64,000 nucleotides of DNA from contig NZ_CP073104.1 of assembly GCF_018138145.1 (NCBI RefSeq), positions 3,906,001 to 3,970,000 of the forward strand, written 5' to 3'. A program made the position numbers and the translations under genes. Under the pieces are notes generated by a model. The model saw only the letters and a program-made list of their open reading frames with translations, was not told where the DNA came from and did not search any database. The stretch comes from Pseudomonas sp. SCA2728.1_7 (GTDB lineage: Bacteria; Pseudomonadota; Gammaproteobacteria; Pseudomonadales; Pseudomonadaceae). Numbering within the stretch: position 1 is the first letter of the stretch; every line of letters begins with the position of its first letter. Below, piece after piece: positions 1 through 7,085 of the stretch.

Positions 1-772
1 TCTCCTCACCCAGTTTGGCCAGCTCAGTATTCACCCAGTCGCGCAGCTCGATATTGCCCTTCTTCACCGCCGGCGCAATCGGCGCTTCGGCACCGAGCTT
101 TTCATCGAGCACGCGATAGCCCGGGTTCTGCTTGGCCCAGCTGAACAACACCAGGTTGTCCTGTGCATAAGCATCGCCACGACCGTTGGCCAAAGCTTGC
201 AGCGATTCGGAGTTTTTCTCGAATTTCAGCAGTTTCCAGTCCGGATGATTCTTGGTAAGCCAGATATCAGCGGTGGTGCCAGTGGTGACGATGGTGGTGC
301 GGGTTGCCAGATCATCGAGTTTTTTCACCGAGCTGCTTTGCGGCACCAACGCCTGCACCGCGACCTTGAGGTTTGGGTTGGTGAACTCCACCGCTTCCTT
401 GCGCTCAGGCGTGACGGTCATGTTGGCGAGGATCAGGTCGACCTTGTCGCTTTGCAGAAACGGAATACGGCTTGCCGGCTCGACGGCAACGAACTCGACC
501 TTGTTTTCATCGCCGAGCAGATCCTTGGCGAAACGCCGGCCAATGTCGGTATCGAAACCGACGTAGCGCCCGGCCTCATCGACAAAACCGAATGGCGGCT
601 TATCGGTAAAGACGCCAACGATCAGTTTGTCGCGAGCCTTGATCTTGTCCAGGTAACCGGCCGGCGCAGTGCTTTCACTGGCGACTTTCGGCTTCGGCGG
701 TTCTTCGGTTTTGCTGCAACCGGCAAGCAAGGCGAGGCTCAGTAGAGGCAGTAAAAAAGCGGCAGTTTTCAT
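1..772 (-). CDS. Amino-acid ABC transporter substrate-binding lipoprotein, 3' end cut by the window
   Basis: Reading the minus strand from the ATG at 770-772 gives an open frame of 257 codons that runs off the left edge without a stop. It begins with a lipoprotein signal (MKTAAFLLPLLSLALLAGCS, lipobox LAGC). A periplasmic binding protein of the SBP_bac_3 class follows: DKLIVGVFTDKPPFGFVDE near residue 50, then GFDTDIGRRFAKDL, then the family-typical LILANMTVTPERKEAVEF. The start ATG overlaps the stop of the ATPase gene by 4 bases (ATGA), so it is the last gene of a permease-permease-ATPase-binding protein operon. The polar amino acid bound cannot be read from the sequence. Neighbouring sulfur genes make a sulfur amino acid such as cystine plausible, but that is inference. 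Expected full length is about 260-290 residues, so little is missing. Confidence 0.9.
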   Translation of the reverse strand, partial: MKTAAFLLPLLSLALLAGCSKTEEPPKPKVASESTAPAGYLDKIKARDKLIVGVFTDKPPFGFVDEAGRYVGFDTDIGRRFAKDLLGDENKVEFVAVEPASRIPFLQSDKVDLILANMTVTPERKEAVEFTNPNLKVAVQALVPQSSSVKKLDDLATRTTIVTTGTTADIWLTKNHPDWKLLKFEKNSESLQALANGRGDAYAQDNLVLFSWAKQNPGYRVLDEKLGAEAPIAPAVKKGNIELRDWVNTELAKLGEE

Positions 773-1551
773 AACAGTTCCAGTTCCTTTGTCGGATTCG
801 TTTTTGGCAGTGTTGCCACGAAGGAGAACTTCTCCAGAAACTGCTGCGCGCGTGCGGTTTGCGGGTTCGTAAAGAAAATCTCGGGCGGGTTCTGTTCAAG
901 GATGCGCCCGGCATCCATGAACACGATGCGGTCGGCCACCGCGCGGGCGAAGGCCATTTCATGGGTGACGATCAACAGGGTCATGCCTTCGCGAGCGAGG
1001 CCCTGAATGACCTGCAAAACTTCCTTGACCATCTCCGGATCGAGGGCGGCGGTGACTTCGTCGAAGAGCATCACCCGCGGGTTCATGCACAACGAGCGGA
1101 CGATGGCGATGCGTTGCTGCTGGCCGCCGGAGAGCTGACGCGGGAAGGCATCGCGCTTGTCCAAAAGTCCCACGCGTTCAAGCAGCGCTTCGGCTTGTTG
1201 CTGGGCTTCACGGCGCTGACGATTCTGCACCTTGAGCGGGCCGAGCAGCAGGTTGTCGAGCACGCTCATGTGCGGGAACAGGTGATAACTCTGGAACACC
1301 ATACCGATCTGCTGACGGATCTCGCGCCAGTCGGTGGCCTTATCCAGCAGCTCACGGCCGAGGAATTTCAGGCTGCCGCTGTGCGCCTCCTCCAGACCAT
1401 TGAGGCAACGCAGCAAGGTGCTTTTGCCGCAGCCGCTGGGGCCGAGGATGACGATCACTTCACCGCTCTGCACTTGCAGGTCGATGCCGTTGAGCACTTG
1501 CTGCTCGCCATAGAATTTGTTGAAACCGTGAAACTCGATCAATGCGCTCAT
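769..1551 (-). CDS. Amino-acid ABC transporter ATP-binding protein
   Basis: This 260-residue ATPase powers the polar amino-acid importer encoded with it. Walker A is GPSGCGKST near residue 37, the signature is LSGGQQQR, Walker B is VMLFDEVTAALDP and the H-loop is IVTHE. The Walker B extension reads DEVTAALDP rather than the common DEPTSALDP; I treat this as a natural variant. The gene overlaps the upstream permease stop and the downstream lipoprotein start by 4 bases each, so the operon is translationally coupled. It belongs to the GlnQ/HisP/TcyN type. The substrate is not determined by this subunit. Confidence 0.93.
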   Translation of the reverse strand: MSALIEFHGFNKFYGEQQVLNGIDLQVQSGEVIVILGPSGCGKSTLLRCLNGLEEAHSGSLKFLGRELLDKATDWREIRQQIGMVFQSYHLFPHMSVLDNLLLGPLKVQNRQRREAQQQAEALLERVGLLDKRDAFPRQLSGGQQQRIAIVRSLCMNPRVMLFDEVTAALDPEMVKEVLQVIQGLAREGMTLLIVTHEMAFARAVADRIVFMDAGRILEQNPPEIFFTNPQTARAQQFLEKFSFVATLPKTNPTKELELL

Positions 1552-2207
1552 GCTTGCGTCCAGCGCCGCTCCAGCACGCGCGAGGCGGCCGACAACGGGT
1601 AGCAGATGAAAAAGAAAAACAGGAACAGCGCGCCGTAGATCAGCACCGATTCGTAGGTGCGTTCGATGATCTGCTGGCCGACTTTGATCACGTCGACCAC
1701 ACCGATGAGCACCGCCAGCGAGCTGGTCTTGATGATCCGTGTGTAGACGTTGATGGTCGGCGGCGTCATGCGTTTCAGCGCTTGCGGCAGCAGCACGTAA
1801 CCGTAGAGTTGCGCGGCGTTCAAACCAATCGACAGCCCCGCTTCACGCTGGCCGCGTGGTAACGAATGCAGCGCACCGCGCGCCACTTCGCCCACCTCGC
1901 TGGCGCCCCACAGGGACAGCACCAGCACCGCGCACCAGAAACTCGGAATGCTCAGACCAAAGAAAATCGGCAGACCGAAGAACAACAGATACAACCAGAC
2001 CAGCACCGGGATCGCCCGGAATAGCTCCAGGTACACCCGCAGAATCGCGTTCAACCACGTCACGTTCAACGTGCGCAACACCCCGTAGAGCACGCCGCCG
2101 ACAGTGCTGATGGCGATGCTCAGAAAAGAGATCGACAGAGTTTGCCCGGCGCCTTTGGCCAATTGCGGCAACGACACCCAAAGCAATTCAAGACCCGAAC
2201 TGGCCAT
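1548..2207 (-). CDS. Amino-acid ABC transporter permease (second)
   Basis: This 219-residue inner-membrane permease is of the HisM/GlnP type. An N-terminal hydrophobic segment (TLSISFLSIAISTVGGVLYGVL) leads into the membrane domain. The cytoplasmic EAA-type loop is REAGLSIGLNAAQLYGYVLL followed by PQALKRMTPP, which docks on the ATPase. Its ATG lies inside the 3' end of the first permease gene (20-base overlap), and its own 3' end overlaps the ATPase start by 4 bases. With the 221-residue permease it would form the heterodimeric channel. The substrate is unknown, as for the other subunits. Confidence 0.92.
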   Translation of the reverse strand: MASSGLELLWVSLPQLAKGAGQTLSISFLSIAISTVGGVLYGVLRTLNVTWLNAILRVYLELFRAIPVLVWLYLLFFGLPIFFGLSIPSFWCAVLVLSLWGASEVGEVARGALHSLPRGQREAGLSIGLNAAQLYGYVLLPQALKRMTPPTINVYTRIIKTSSLAVLIGVVDVIKVGQQIIERTYESVLIYGALFLFFFFICYPLSAASRVLERRWTQA

Positions 2208-2853
2208 GCTGGAGCCTCCTTTCCAGACGGCTGAGCAGCAGCGACAGCGGCAAGAACAACAGCACGCAGATCAGCGTCAGCACGGCGAGCATTTCGTAGG
2301 TTTTGTAATACAGCGCGATGTAGCTCTTGGTGGTGTAGAGGATTTCCGGCACCGCCACCGCCGAGACCACGGTGGTTTCCTTGAGCAGGAAAATGAAATT
2401 GGCGAACAGCGACGGCAGGCTGAGGATCCCCGCTTGCGGCAGGATCACATAGCGCAGCAACTGGCCGTGGGACAGACCGATAGAGCGCCCTGATTCCAGT
2501 TGCGCCTGCGGCACCGCATCGACGCCGGCGCGCAGCACTTCGGTGAGGTAGGCGCCGCCGAGAAAGGTCATGGTGATGATTGCGGCGGTGAAACCGGAAA
2601 CCTGGATCCCCACTGCCGGCAAGGCGAAGTAGACGAAAAACAACTGGATCAACAGCGGCGTGTTGCGCGCCAGTTCCACATACAGGCCGACCAGTTTTTG
2701 CAGGTATGGCGTGCGGAACACCAGAATCGTCGCGTTGAGCAGCGCCACCAGCAACGAGGTGCCAATGGCGATAAAACCCACCTGCAGCGTCACGCCCACG
2801 GCCTTAAGAAACGCCGGCAGGGTGCTGAGGATAAATGCGTAATCGAAAGTCAT
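2188..2853 (-). CDS. Amino-acid ABC transporter permease (first gene of operon)
   Basis: This 221-residue permease is of the same HisQ/HisM class. The EAA loop reads LESGRSIGLSHGQLLRYVIL then PQAGILSLPSLFANFIF. It opens the minus-strand operon permease-permease-ATPase-lipoprotein. The upstream region 2854-3135 has an AT-rich stretch (2930-2975) and a GGAATAAGAAGGCTATTTT element (3016-3034) also found upstream of other sulfur-linked genes in this window. That hints at sulfur-responsive control and hence a sulfur amino-acid substrate, but this is inference. Confidence 0.92.
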   Translation of the reverse strand: MTFDYAFILSTLPAFLKAVGVTLQVGFIAIGTSLLVALLNATILVFRTPYLQKLVGLYVELARNTPLLIQLFFVYFALPAVGIQVSGFTAAIITMTFLGGAYLTEVLRAGVDAVPQAQLESGRSIGLSHGQLLRYVILPQAGILSLPSLFANFIFLLKETTVVSAVAVPEILYTTKSYIALYYKTYEMLAVLTLICVLLFLPLSLLLSRLERRLQHGQFGS

Positions 2854-3013
2854 GAAACGTCCTGGACGCCGCTCGGTAAGCGACGGTGGTGCAGTCCGTG
2901 GACAGCGGATGGCTGTCCGGCAAGCACCGACTTTATAGGTATAAAAACAAGAATTTAAATACCGTTAAAGCATATTGATATCACCCAAAAAACTATCCTG
3001 TGGGTTTGCCGGG

Positions 3014-3034
3014 AAGGAATAAGAAGGCTATTTT
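3014..3034. promoter_or_regulatory. GGAATA-type element upstream of the amino-acid ABC operon
   Basis: AAGGAATAAGAAGGCTATTT lies about 160 bases upstream of the first permease start and about 100 bases before the small plus-strand ORF. The same string with small changes occurs at 6378-6398 and 17410-17430, and its right half occurs at 35345-35367. All are upstream of minus-strand genes linked to sulfur. It could be a binding site for a sulfur-starvation regulator such as CysB; no site definition was available to compare. Confidence 0.4.
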
Positions 3035-3091
3035 CCTTTGCGCTGTAGGACGGATCTTTTTTTCACGAAAGCCCTCCAAGGACGAACAGCT

Positions 3092-3115
3092 TTTGGCCAG
3101 ACTCCCCCGGCCAAA
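3092..3115 (+). promoter_or_regulatory. Stem-loop in the leader of the small ORF
   Basis: TTTGGCC (3092-3098) pairs perfectly with GGCCAAA (3109-3115) around a 10-base C-rich loop. It sits 20 bases before the ATG of the 29-residue ORF and just before its AAGGAAG ribosome site. It could be a 5' mRNA stabiliser, a translation-control hairpin, or part of a small RNA. There is no U-tract, so it is not a typical terminator. Confidence 0.4.
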
Positions 3116-3135
3116 CCCATAACAAGGAAGAAAAC

Positions 3136-3225
3136 ATGGACGTAAAAGTGCCGCAGCGACTGGATCCGCAGGAGATTGTGAAATTGTTGGTGGCGTTGAG
3201 GCGGGCGTTGAAGGCTGCAGCGTAA
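3136..3225 (+). CDS. Possible 29-residue small protein
   Basis: ATG at 3136 is preceded by a strong ribosome site AAGGAAG with 5-base spacing and opens a 29-codon frame ending TAA at 3223-3225. The product starts MDVKVPQRLDPQEIVKLLVA and ends in RRALKAAA. Residues 12-29 could form a basic amphipathic helix. I do not recognise the family. It stands alone: the amino-acid ABC operon diverges to its left, and a repeat array and the convergent metQ-like gene lie to its right. The clean ribosome site and leader hairpin favour a real product. The short length means it could still be chance or part of a small RNA. Confidence 0.4.
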   Translation: MDVKVPQRLDPQEIVKLLVALRRALKAAA

Positions 3226-3230
3226 GTCAA

Positions 3231-3697
3231 AAGCCCCTCACCCCAGCCCTCTCCCGGAGGGAGAGGGAGCTAACCGAGGTGTCTTGCGTCATACATCGAC
3301 CTGAAAGACCGAGTCGATTATGAATTCAGCAGAGATCTTTCACATCGGCGTACTTCTACAGCATCCCCCAATCAGTCCCCTCACCCCAGCCCTCTCCCGA
3401 AGGGAGAGGGCTGGGGTGAGGTGTCTGGCGTTTTGCATCGACCTGAAAGACTGAGTCGATTATGGATTCGGCAGAAATCTTTCACATCGGCGTACCTCTA
3501 CAGCATCCCCCAATCAGTCCCCTCACCCCAGCCCTCTCCCGGAGGGAGAGGGAGCCGACCGAGGTGTATGGCGTATTACGTCGACCTGAATCATCGAGTC
3601 GATTATGAATTCAGCAGAGATCTTTCACGTCGGCGTACCTCTACAGCATCCCCCAATCAGTCCCCTCTCCCTTCGGGAGAGGGCTAGGGTGAGGGGC
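3231..3697. repeat. Tandem array of a ~142-base composite palindromic repeat
   Basis: The block CCCCTCACCCCAGCCCTCTC recurs at 3234, 3377 and 3519, and a related inverted end (CCCTCTCCCTTCGGGAGAGG) starts near 3661. The period is 142-143 bases with about three units. Each unit also holds CATCGACCTGAAAG ... GTCGATTATG(A/G)ATTC(A/G)GCAG(A/A)GATCTTTCACRTCGGCGTAC in sequence, which forms an imperfect inverted repeat (CTTTCACATCGGCG against CATCGACCTGAAAG). Single copies of the same element occur at 6445-6610, 16212-16395 and 23960-24141. It fills the gap between the small ORF and the convergent metQ-like gene. No transposase is encoded, so it looks like a non-autonomous element amplified in tandem. 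Confidence 0.85.
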
Positions 3698-3715
3698 TTT
3701 TTCAACGCACACACA

Positions 3716-3751
3716 AAAACGCCGATGCCCATCACTGGCCATCGGCGTTTT
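3716..3751 (-). terminator. Intrinsic terminator of the metQ-like gene
   Basis: AAAACGCCGATG (3716-3727) and CATCGGCGTTTT (3740-3751) form a 12-bp stem with a 12-base loop, followed by T residues when read on the minus strand. It lies about 33 bases beyond the stop of the metQ-like gene. The symmetric A/T flanks could let it work in both directions. Confidence 0.85.
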
Positions 3752-3783
3752 CACACCTTGAAGGGGTTCACTCAAGCGTCAGA

Positions 3784-4581
3784 TCAGAACGCCGGCAGTA
3801 CCGCGCCGTTGTACTTCTTCTCGATGAACGCTTTGACTTCCGGGCTGGTCAGGGCTTTGGCCAACTTCTGGATCGCGTCGCTGTTCTTGTTGTCCTCACG
3901 GGCCACCAGGAAGTTCACGTACGGCGAGTCAGCGCCTTCAATCACCAGCGCATCTTTCTGCGGGTTCAGTTTGGCTTCCAGCGCGTAGTTGGTGTTGATC
4001 ATGTCCAGGTCAACTTCTTTCAGAACGCGTGGCAGCAGGGCCGATTCCAGTTCCTTGAACTTGAAGTTGTGCGGGTTCTTGGCGATGTCTTTTGGCGTTG
4101 CCAGAGCGTTTTTCGGGTCTTTCAGTTCGATCAGGCCAGCCTTCTGCAGCAGGATCAGGGCGCGGCCGCTGTTGCTGCCTTCGTTCGGGATGGCGATGGT
4201 GGCGCCGTCCGGCAGTTCAGCCAGGGTCTTGTACTTGCTCGAATAACCACCGAACGGTTCAACGTGAACGCCCTGCACGGTCACCAGGTACTTGGACTTG
4301 TCGTCCTTGTATTTGCCCTGGTTGAAGCTGTTCAGGTACGGCAGGGTCTGGAAGTAGTTGGCGTCCAGACGCTTCTCGCCAACCTGTACGTTCGGCTGAA
4401 CGTAGTCGGTGAACACCTTGATTTCCAGATCCACGCCTTCTTTGGCCAGGGTCGGTTTGATCAGCTCAAGGATTTCAGCGTGCGGCACCGGGGTCGCGGC
4501 AACCACCAGTTTCTCGCCGGCATTGGCCAGGGAAGCAGTCAGAGCAGCCGCCAATGCGGTAAACAACAGAACCTTTTTCAT
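3784..4581 (-). CDS. metQ: MetQ/NlpA-family periplasmic binding protein
   Basis: This 265-residue protein has a classical signal peptide (MKKVLLFTALAAALTASLANA, cut before GEK). The mature part matches the methionine-binding MetQ/NlpA family: VVAATPVPHAEILELIKP, then DYVQPNVQVGEKRLDANYFQ, and IAIPNEGSNSGRALILLQKAG around residue 130. It would bind D/L-methionine or a related compound for a MetNI importer. Two things are odd. There is no lipobox cysteine, although many MetQ proteins are lipoproteins. No metN or metI lies beside it, so it must use a transporter encoded elsewhere. The gene ahead on the same strand encodes a sigma-54 AAA+ protein, 166 bases away with a hairpin between. The symbol marks family membership; the exact ligand is unproven. 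Confidence 0.85.
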   Translation of the reverse strand: MKKVLLFTALAAALTASLANAGEKLVVAATPVPHAEILELIKPTLAKEGVDLEIKVFTDYVQPNVQVGEKRLDANYFQTLPYLNSFNQGKYKDDKSKYLVTVQGVHVEPFGGYSSKYKTLAELPDGATIAIPNEGSNSGRALILLQKAGLIELKDPKNALATPKDIAKNPHNFKFKELESALLPRVLKEVDLDMINTNYALEAKLNPQKDALVIEGADSPYVNFLVAREDNKNSDAIQKLAKALTSPEVKAFIEKKYNGAVLPAF

Positions 4582-4664
4582 GCAGTGTCCTTATCGAAAA
4601 TCACGGTCGTCATCGACGACGGCATTAATACGTGTGCCAGTGAAGTGATATCGCTGGCGTGGGT

Positions 4665-4699
4665 CGGACAATACCGGGATTTTTTATTCCCGGACAATA
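4665..4699. promoter_or_regulatory. Direct repeats and hairpin upstream of the metQ-like gene
   Basis: CGGACAATA occurs at 4665-4673 and again at 4691-4699. Between them, CCGGGA (4674-4679) pairs with TCCCGG (4688-4693) around an AT-rich 8-base loop. The structure lies between the sigma-54 AAA+ gene and the metQ-like gene, 84-118 bases before the latter's start. It may be an operator pair or a weak terminator of the upstream gene; the sequence alone does not decide. Confidence 0.35.
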
Positions 4700-4747
4700 A
4701 CGTTTATTCAGCTTCATATTCCATTTTGTTCATGTTGAACGAAACGG

Positions 4748-5680
4748 TTACAACGCCTCACCCAAACGAATCAGCAAATCTTTCAATGCCTTACGCTCAT
4801 CGACGCTGCCGCCGATGTTGATTTGTGCAACCAGTCGCTCGATCTGAAGCTGCGGCCCAGACACCTCGGGCAGATTCAGGTGCTCCGGCAGAATTTCGTC
4901 ACCGGTACTCACCAGCAGGGCAAAGTGAATGACGTTTTCCAGCTCGCGGGTGTTGCCCGGCCAGCTGTGTTGTTCGAGCACGTGCTGCGCTGCTTCGCTG
5001 ATCAGCGGCACAGGCAGGTCGAGGCGCTGGCTATAGATGCCAAGGAAGTACTCGGCCAACGAGAGGATATCGCCGATACGCGCGCGCAACGCCGGCAACT
5101 CGAGATGACCTTCGCTGAGGTAGTGATAAAGCCGCTCGTGGAATTTCCCGGCGTCCACTGCTTGCGCAAGATCGATGCTGGTCGCCGCGACCAGGCGCAC
5201 ATCCACCGGGCTCGGCTGATGCGCACCGACACGGGTGACTTCGTGGTTCTCCAGGGCGGCGAGCAGTTTGATCTGGATCGGCAGCGGCAAATCGCCGATT
5301 TCATCGAGGTACAGCGTGCCGCCGTTGGCCGAACCGAACCAGCCTGCACGGCTGCTGGCCGAGCCGCTGTAACTGCCGGCGGCATAGCCGAACAGTTCGG
5401 CATCGGCGTAGGTCGGGCTGATCGCACCGCAATTGACCGAAACGAACAGGCCGCTGCGGTCACTGGCGCGATGGATGTGGCGAGCGAGCAATTCTTTACC
5501 CGTACCGGTCTCGCCACGGATCAATACCGAGGTCGAGCGCGGCGCCAATTGCTCCAGCTCTTCACGTAACTGACGTGAGCGTGGGTCGACAAACACCAAT
5601 GCCTTGGCGCGAATGCTCAGGGGGCTTTTTTCCGCGTCAGGAAAGGTCAGCAATGGCTGACCGAAGGTTTCGAAACTCAT
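4748..5680 (-). CDS. Sigma-54-type AAA+ protein (SfnR-like) lacking a DNA-binding domain
   Basis: This 310-residue protein is almost only a sigma-54 interaction AAA+ module. Walker A is GETGTGKE near residue 56, Walker B is GGTLYLDEIGDLP, and the sensor II region is WPGNTRELENVI. There is no N-terminal receiver or GAF domain, only about 30 residues before the module. No Fis-type helix-turn-helix follows; the protein ends LKDLLIRLGEAL. The loop that normally reads GAFTGA, which contacts sigma-54, reads GSYSGS here (ELFGYAAGSYSGSASS). The overall look recalls SfnR, an organosulfur regulator of pseudomonads, and the sulfur-rich setting fits. How it would bind promoters is unclear: it may partner another regulator or act from solution. 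The gene follows the hydrolase gene by 54 bases on the same strand. Confidence 0.75.
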   Translation of the reverse strand: MSFETFGQPLLTFPDAEKSPLSIRAKALVFVDPRSRQLREELEQLAPRSTSVLIRGETGTGKELLARHIHRASDRSGLFVSVNCGAISPTYADAELFGYAAGSYSGSASSRAGWFGSANGGTLYLDEIGDLPLPIQIKLLAALENHEVTRVGAHQPSPVDVRLVAATSIDLAQAVDAGKFHERLYHYLSEGHLELPALRARIGDILSLAEYFLGIYSQRLDLPVPLISEAAQHVLEQHSWPGNTRELENVIHFALLVSTGDEILPEHLNLPEVSGPQLQIERLVAQINIGGSVDERKALKDLLIRLGEAL

Positions 5681-5734
5681 GGCAGACTCCCGCCCAAAAC
5701 CGCCGGGAGACGGGGGCGTTGAAAGAAATAAAAA

Positions 5735-6316
5735 TCAGGCGCGGCGGCGAGCGTGGTGTTCCATGCGGTTTTGCAGGCGATAGAGATAAGCAAAACCCTG
5801 CTCCCAGCGCTGATGCCCGGACTTGACGTTGATGTGTCCGGCACCGGCGAGAATCCCCGCCTCGGCGCCCCAGTTGCGCGCCAGCTCCAGCGCTCGCGGT
5901 GCACTGACGGCAGCATCGTTATCGGAGCTGACCACCTGGCTTGGAAATGGCAGCAGATCGGTCGGAATCGGTGCGAAATTGCGCAGCGCCGGCGCGCACG
6001 CTGGGCGCTCGACATCGGCCGGCGCAACCAGCAAGGCGCCGCGTACCTGACGCAGGTATTGCAACGGCGCCGTGGCCGCCCAATGGGCAACCGTGACGCA
6101 GCCCAGGCTGTGGGCGATAAGGATCACTGGCGTGCTGTCGGCAGCAATCGCTTCGGCCAATGCCGCGACCCAGTCTTCACGACGCGGCGTCAGCCAATCG
6201 TCCTGCTCGACTCGCGCGCTGTTCGGCAGGCTGTTCTGCCAGTGGCTTTGCCAATGATCTTCTGGCGATCCTTGCCAGCCCGGCACAATCAGGTAGCGGA
6301 TTGATTCGTTGCGCAT
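5735..6316 (-). CDS. RBBP9/YdeN-family alpha/beta hydrolase
   Basis: This 193-residue small serine hydrolase begins RYLIVPGWQGSPEDHWQSHW, typical of the RBBP9/YdeN family. The nucleophile elbow is AHSLGCV near residue 70. The acid is likely in VVSSDNDAAVS, and the catalytic histidine is in GAGHINVKSGH near residue 163. The family is cytosolic and its natural substrates are poorly known. It is the first gene of a minus-strand pair with the SfnR-like gene. A good sigma-70 promoter (TTAACG, 17 bases, TATACT) abutted by the GGAATA-type element lies just upstream, which suggests expression under sulfur limitation. Function in sulfur metabolism is inference from position only. Confidence 0.82.
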   Translation of the reverse strand: MRNESIRYLIVPGWQGSPEDHWQSHWQNSLPNSARVEQDDWLTPRREDWVAALAEAIAADSTPVILIAHSLGCVTVAHWAATAPLQYLRQVRGALLVAPADVERPACAPALRNFAPIPTDLLPFPSQVVSSDNDAAVSAPRALELARNWGAEAGILAGAGHINVKSGHQRWEQGFAYLYRLQNRMEHHARRRA

Positions 6317-6351
6317 GGGGAGCTCTCCTGCGTCGTGTCTGTTCCTGAACG

Positions 6352-6398
6352 AGTATAGGGAGGGGATTTATATTCGTTAAGGAATAAGAAGCTATTTA
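6352..6398 (-). promoter_or_regulatory. Promoter of the hydrolase/SfnR-like pair with a GGAATA-type element
   Basis: On the minus strand, TTAACG (plus positions 6375-6380) and TATACT (6352-6357) are separated by exactly 17 bases and form a good sigma-70 promoter about 36 bases before the hydrolase start. The element TAAGGAATAAGAAGCTATTT (plus strand, 6378-6397) overlaps the upstream edge of the -35 box. That is the usual place for an activator that contacts RNA polymerase. CysB is a candidate, by inference. Confidence 0.55.
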
Positions 6399-6444
6399 TT
6401 AAGATCTGAAATGAATATGAGTATTGTGTATGACTTTAGATCCT

Positions 6445-6610
6445 TTCCCCCTCACCCCAGCCCTCTCCCCCAAGGGGGCGAGGGGGAAAGGGAGCCGATC
6501 TATGCGGTTTTCAGATTTGGAGTTCGACTGGATATTTCAGATCGGCGTATAGCGGCCAAACAACGCGGTCAGTCCCCTCTCCCTCCGGGAGAGGGCTAGG
6601 GTGAGGGGCT
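6445..6610. repeat. CCCTCACCC/GGGTGAGGG inverted-repeat element
   Basis: The left end CCCCCTCACCCCAGCCCTCT and the right end GGGAGAGGGCTAGGGTGAGG are inverted copies, with further internal GGGCGAGGGGGAAAGGGAGC near the left and CCCCTCTCCCTCCGGGAGAG near the right. The interior contains TTTCAGATCGGCGTAT, related to the core of the 3231-3697 array. It fills most of the 366-base gap between the hydrolase promoter and the exbD terminator. No ORF is convincing inside it. Confidence 0.75.
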
Positions 6611-6627
6611 TTTCTCCCTGCCAGAAA

Positions 6628-6665
6628 TAAAAAAAGGGCCGCACCCTGCCAAGGAGACGGCCCCG
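6628..6665 (-). terminator. Terminator of the tonB-exbB-exbD operon
   Basis: Read on the minus strand, GGGGCCGTCTCC ... GCGGCCC is followed by a run of seven T. GGGCCG (6636-6641) pairs with CGGCCC (6658-6663). It lies about 20 bases beyond the exbD stop. Confidence 0.8.
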
Positions 6666-6682
6666 GAAAAACGTTAAATCTG

Positions 6683-7084
6683 TCACCGCGCAGTAATCAC
6701 CGACAACTTGGTAATCCCCGCTCGTTCAATCGAAGCCATCGCCCGCGCCACTTCGCCGTAGTTCACCCCGTCATCGGCCTGCAATTGCACGCGCACTTCC
6801 GGGTCCTTGGCCTTGGCCGACTTGAGGTTGAATTCCAGCAAGTCCGGCTGAATCTCATCCTTGTTGATAAACAGTTTGCCGGCACCATCAATGCTCACCA
6901 CCAGCGGATCCTTCTGCTCGACCGGCGCCACCGCTTCGGTCTTCGGCAGATTGATCGGGATCGCATTGGTCAGCAGCGGCGCGGTGACGATAAACACCAC
7001 CAGCAGCACCAGCATCACGTCCACCAGCGGCGTCACGTTGATCTCGCTGAGTACCTCATCACTGTCTTGCGTGGAGAAGGCCAT
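6683..7084 (-). CDS. exbD: ExbD-type energy-transducing protein
   Basis: This 133-residue protein has one N-terminal membrane segment (VDVMLVLLVVFIVTAPLLTN, about residues 22-41). It includes the conserved aspartate of the ExbD/TolR proton path in NVTPLVDVMLVLL. A small periplasmic domain follows, with INKDEIQPDLLEFNLK. With ExbB it uses the proton gradient to energise TonB. The gene is third in a tonB-exbB-exbD operon and starts one base after exbB. An outer-membrane receptor gene 2.3 kb upstream suggests this set may serve sulfate-ester uptake, although such systems are often shared among receptors. Confidence 0.93.
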   Translation of the reverse strand: MAFSTQDSDEVLSEINVTPLVDVMLVLLVVFIVTAPLLTNAIPINLPKTEAVAPVEQKDPLVVSIDGAGKLFINKDEIQPDLLEFNLKSAKAKDPEVRVQLQADDGVNYGEVARAMASIERAGITKLSVITAR

Positions 7085-7085
7085 A

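Noticed and set aside
1069..1140. Walker B variant DEVTAALDP as a sign of an inactive ATPase
   Set aside because: The catalytic glutamate and aspartate are intact; the proline-to-valine change is outside the essential positions.
3231..3697. Regularly spaced repeats as a CRISPR array
   Set aside because: The period is 142 bases, whole units are repeated including the apparent spacers, and no cas genes are present.
4621..4660. Sigma-54 promoter (TGGCAC) upstream of the metQ-like gene
   Set aside because: On the minus strand TGGCAC is followed at the right distance by TTAAT instead of TTGC, so the -12 element is missing; the match is too weak.
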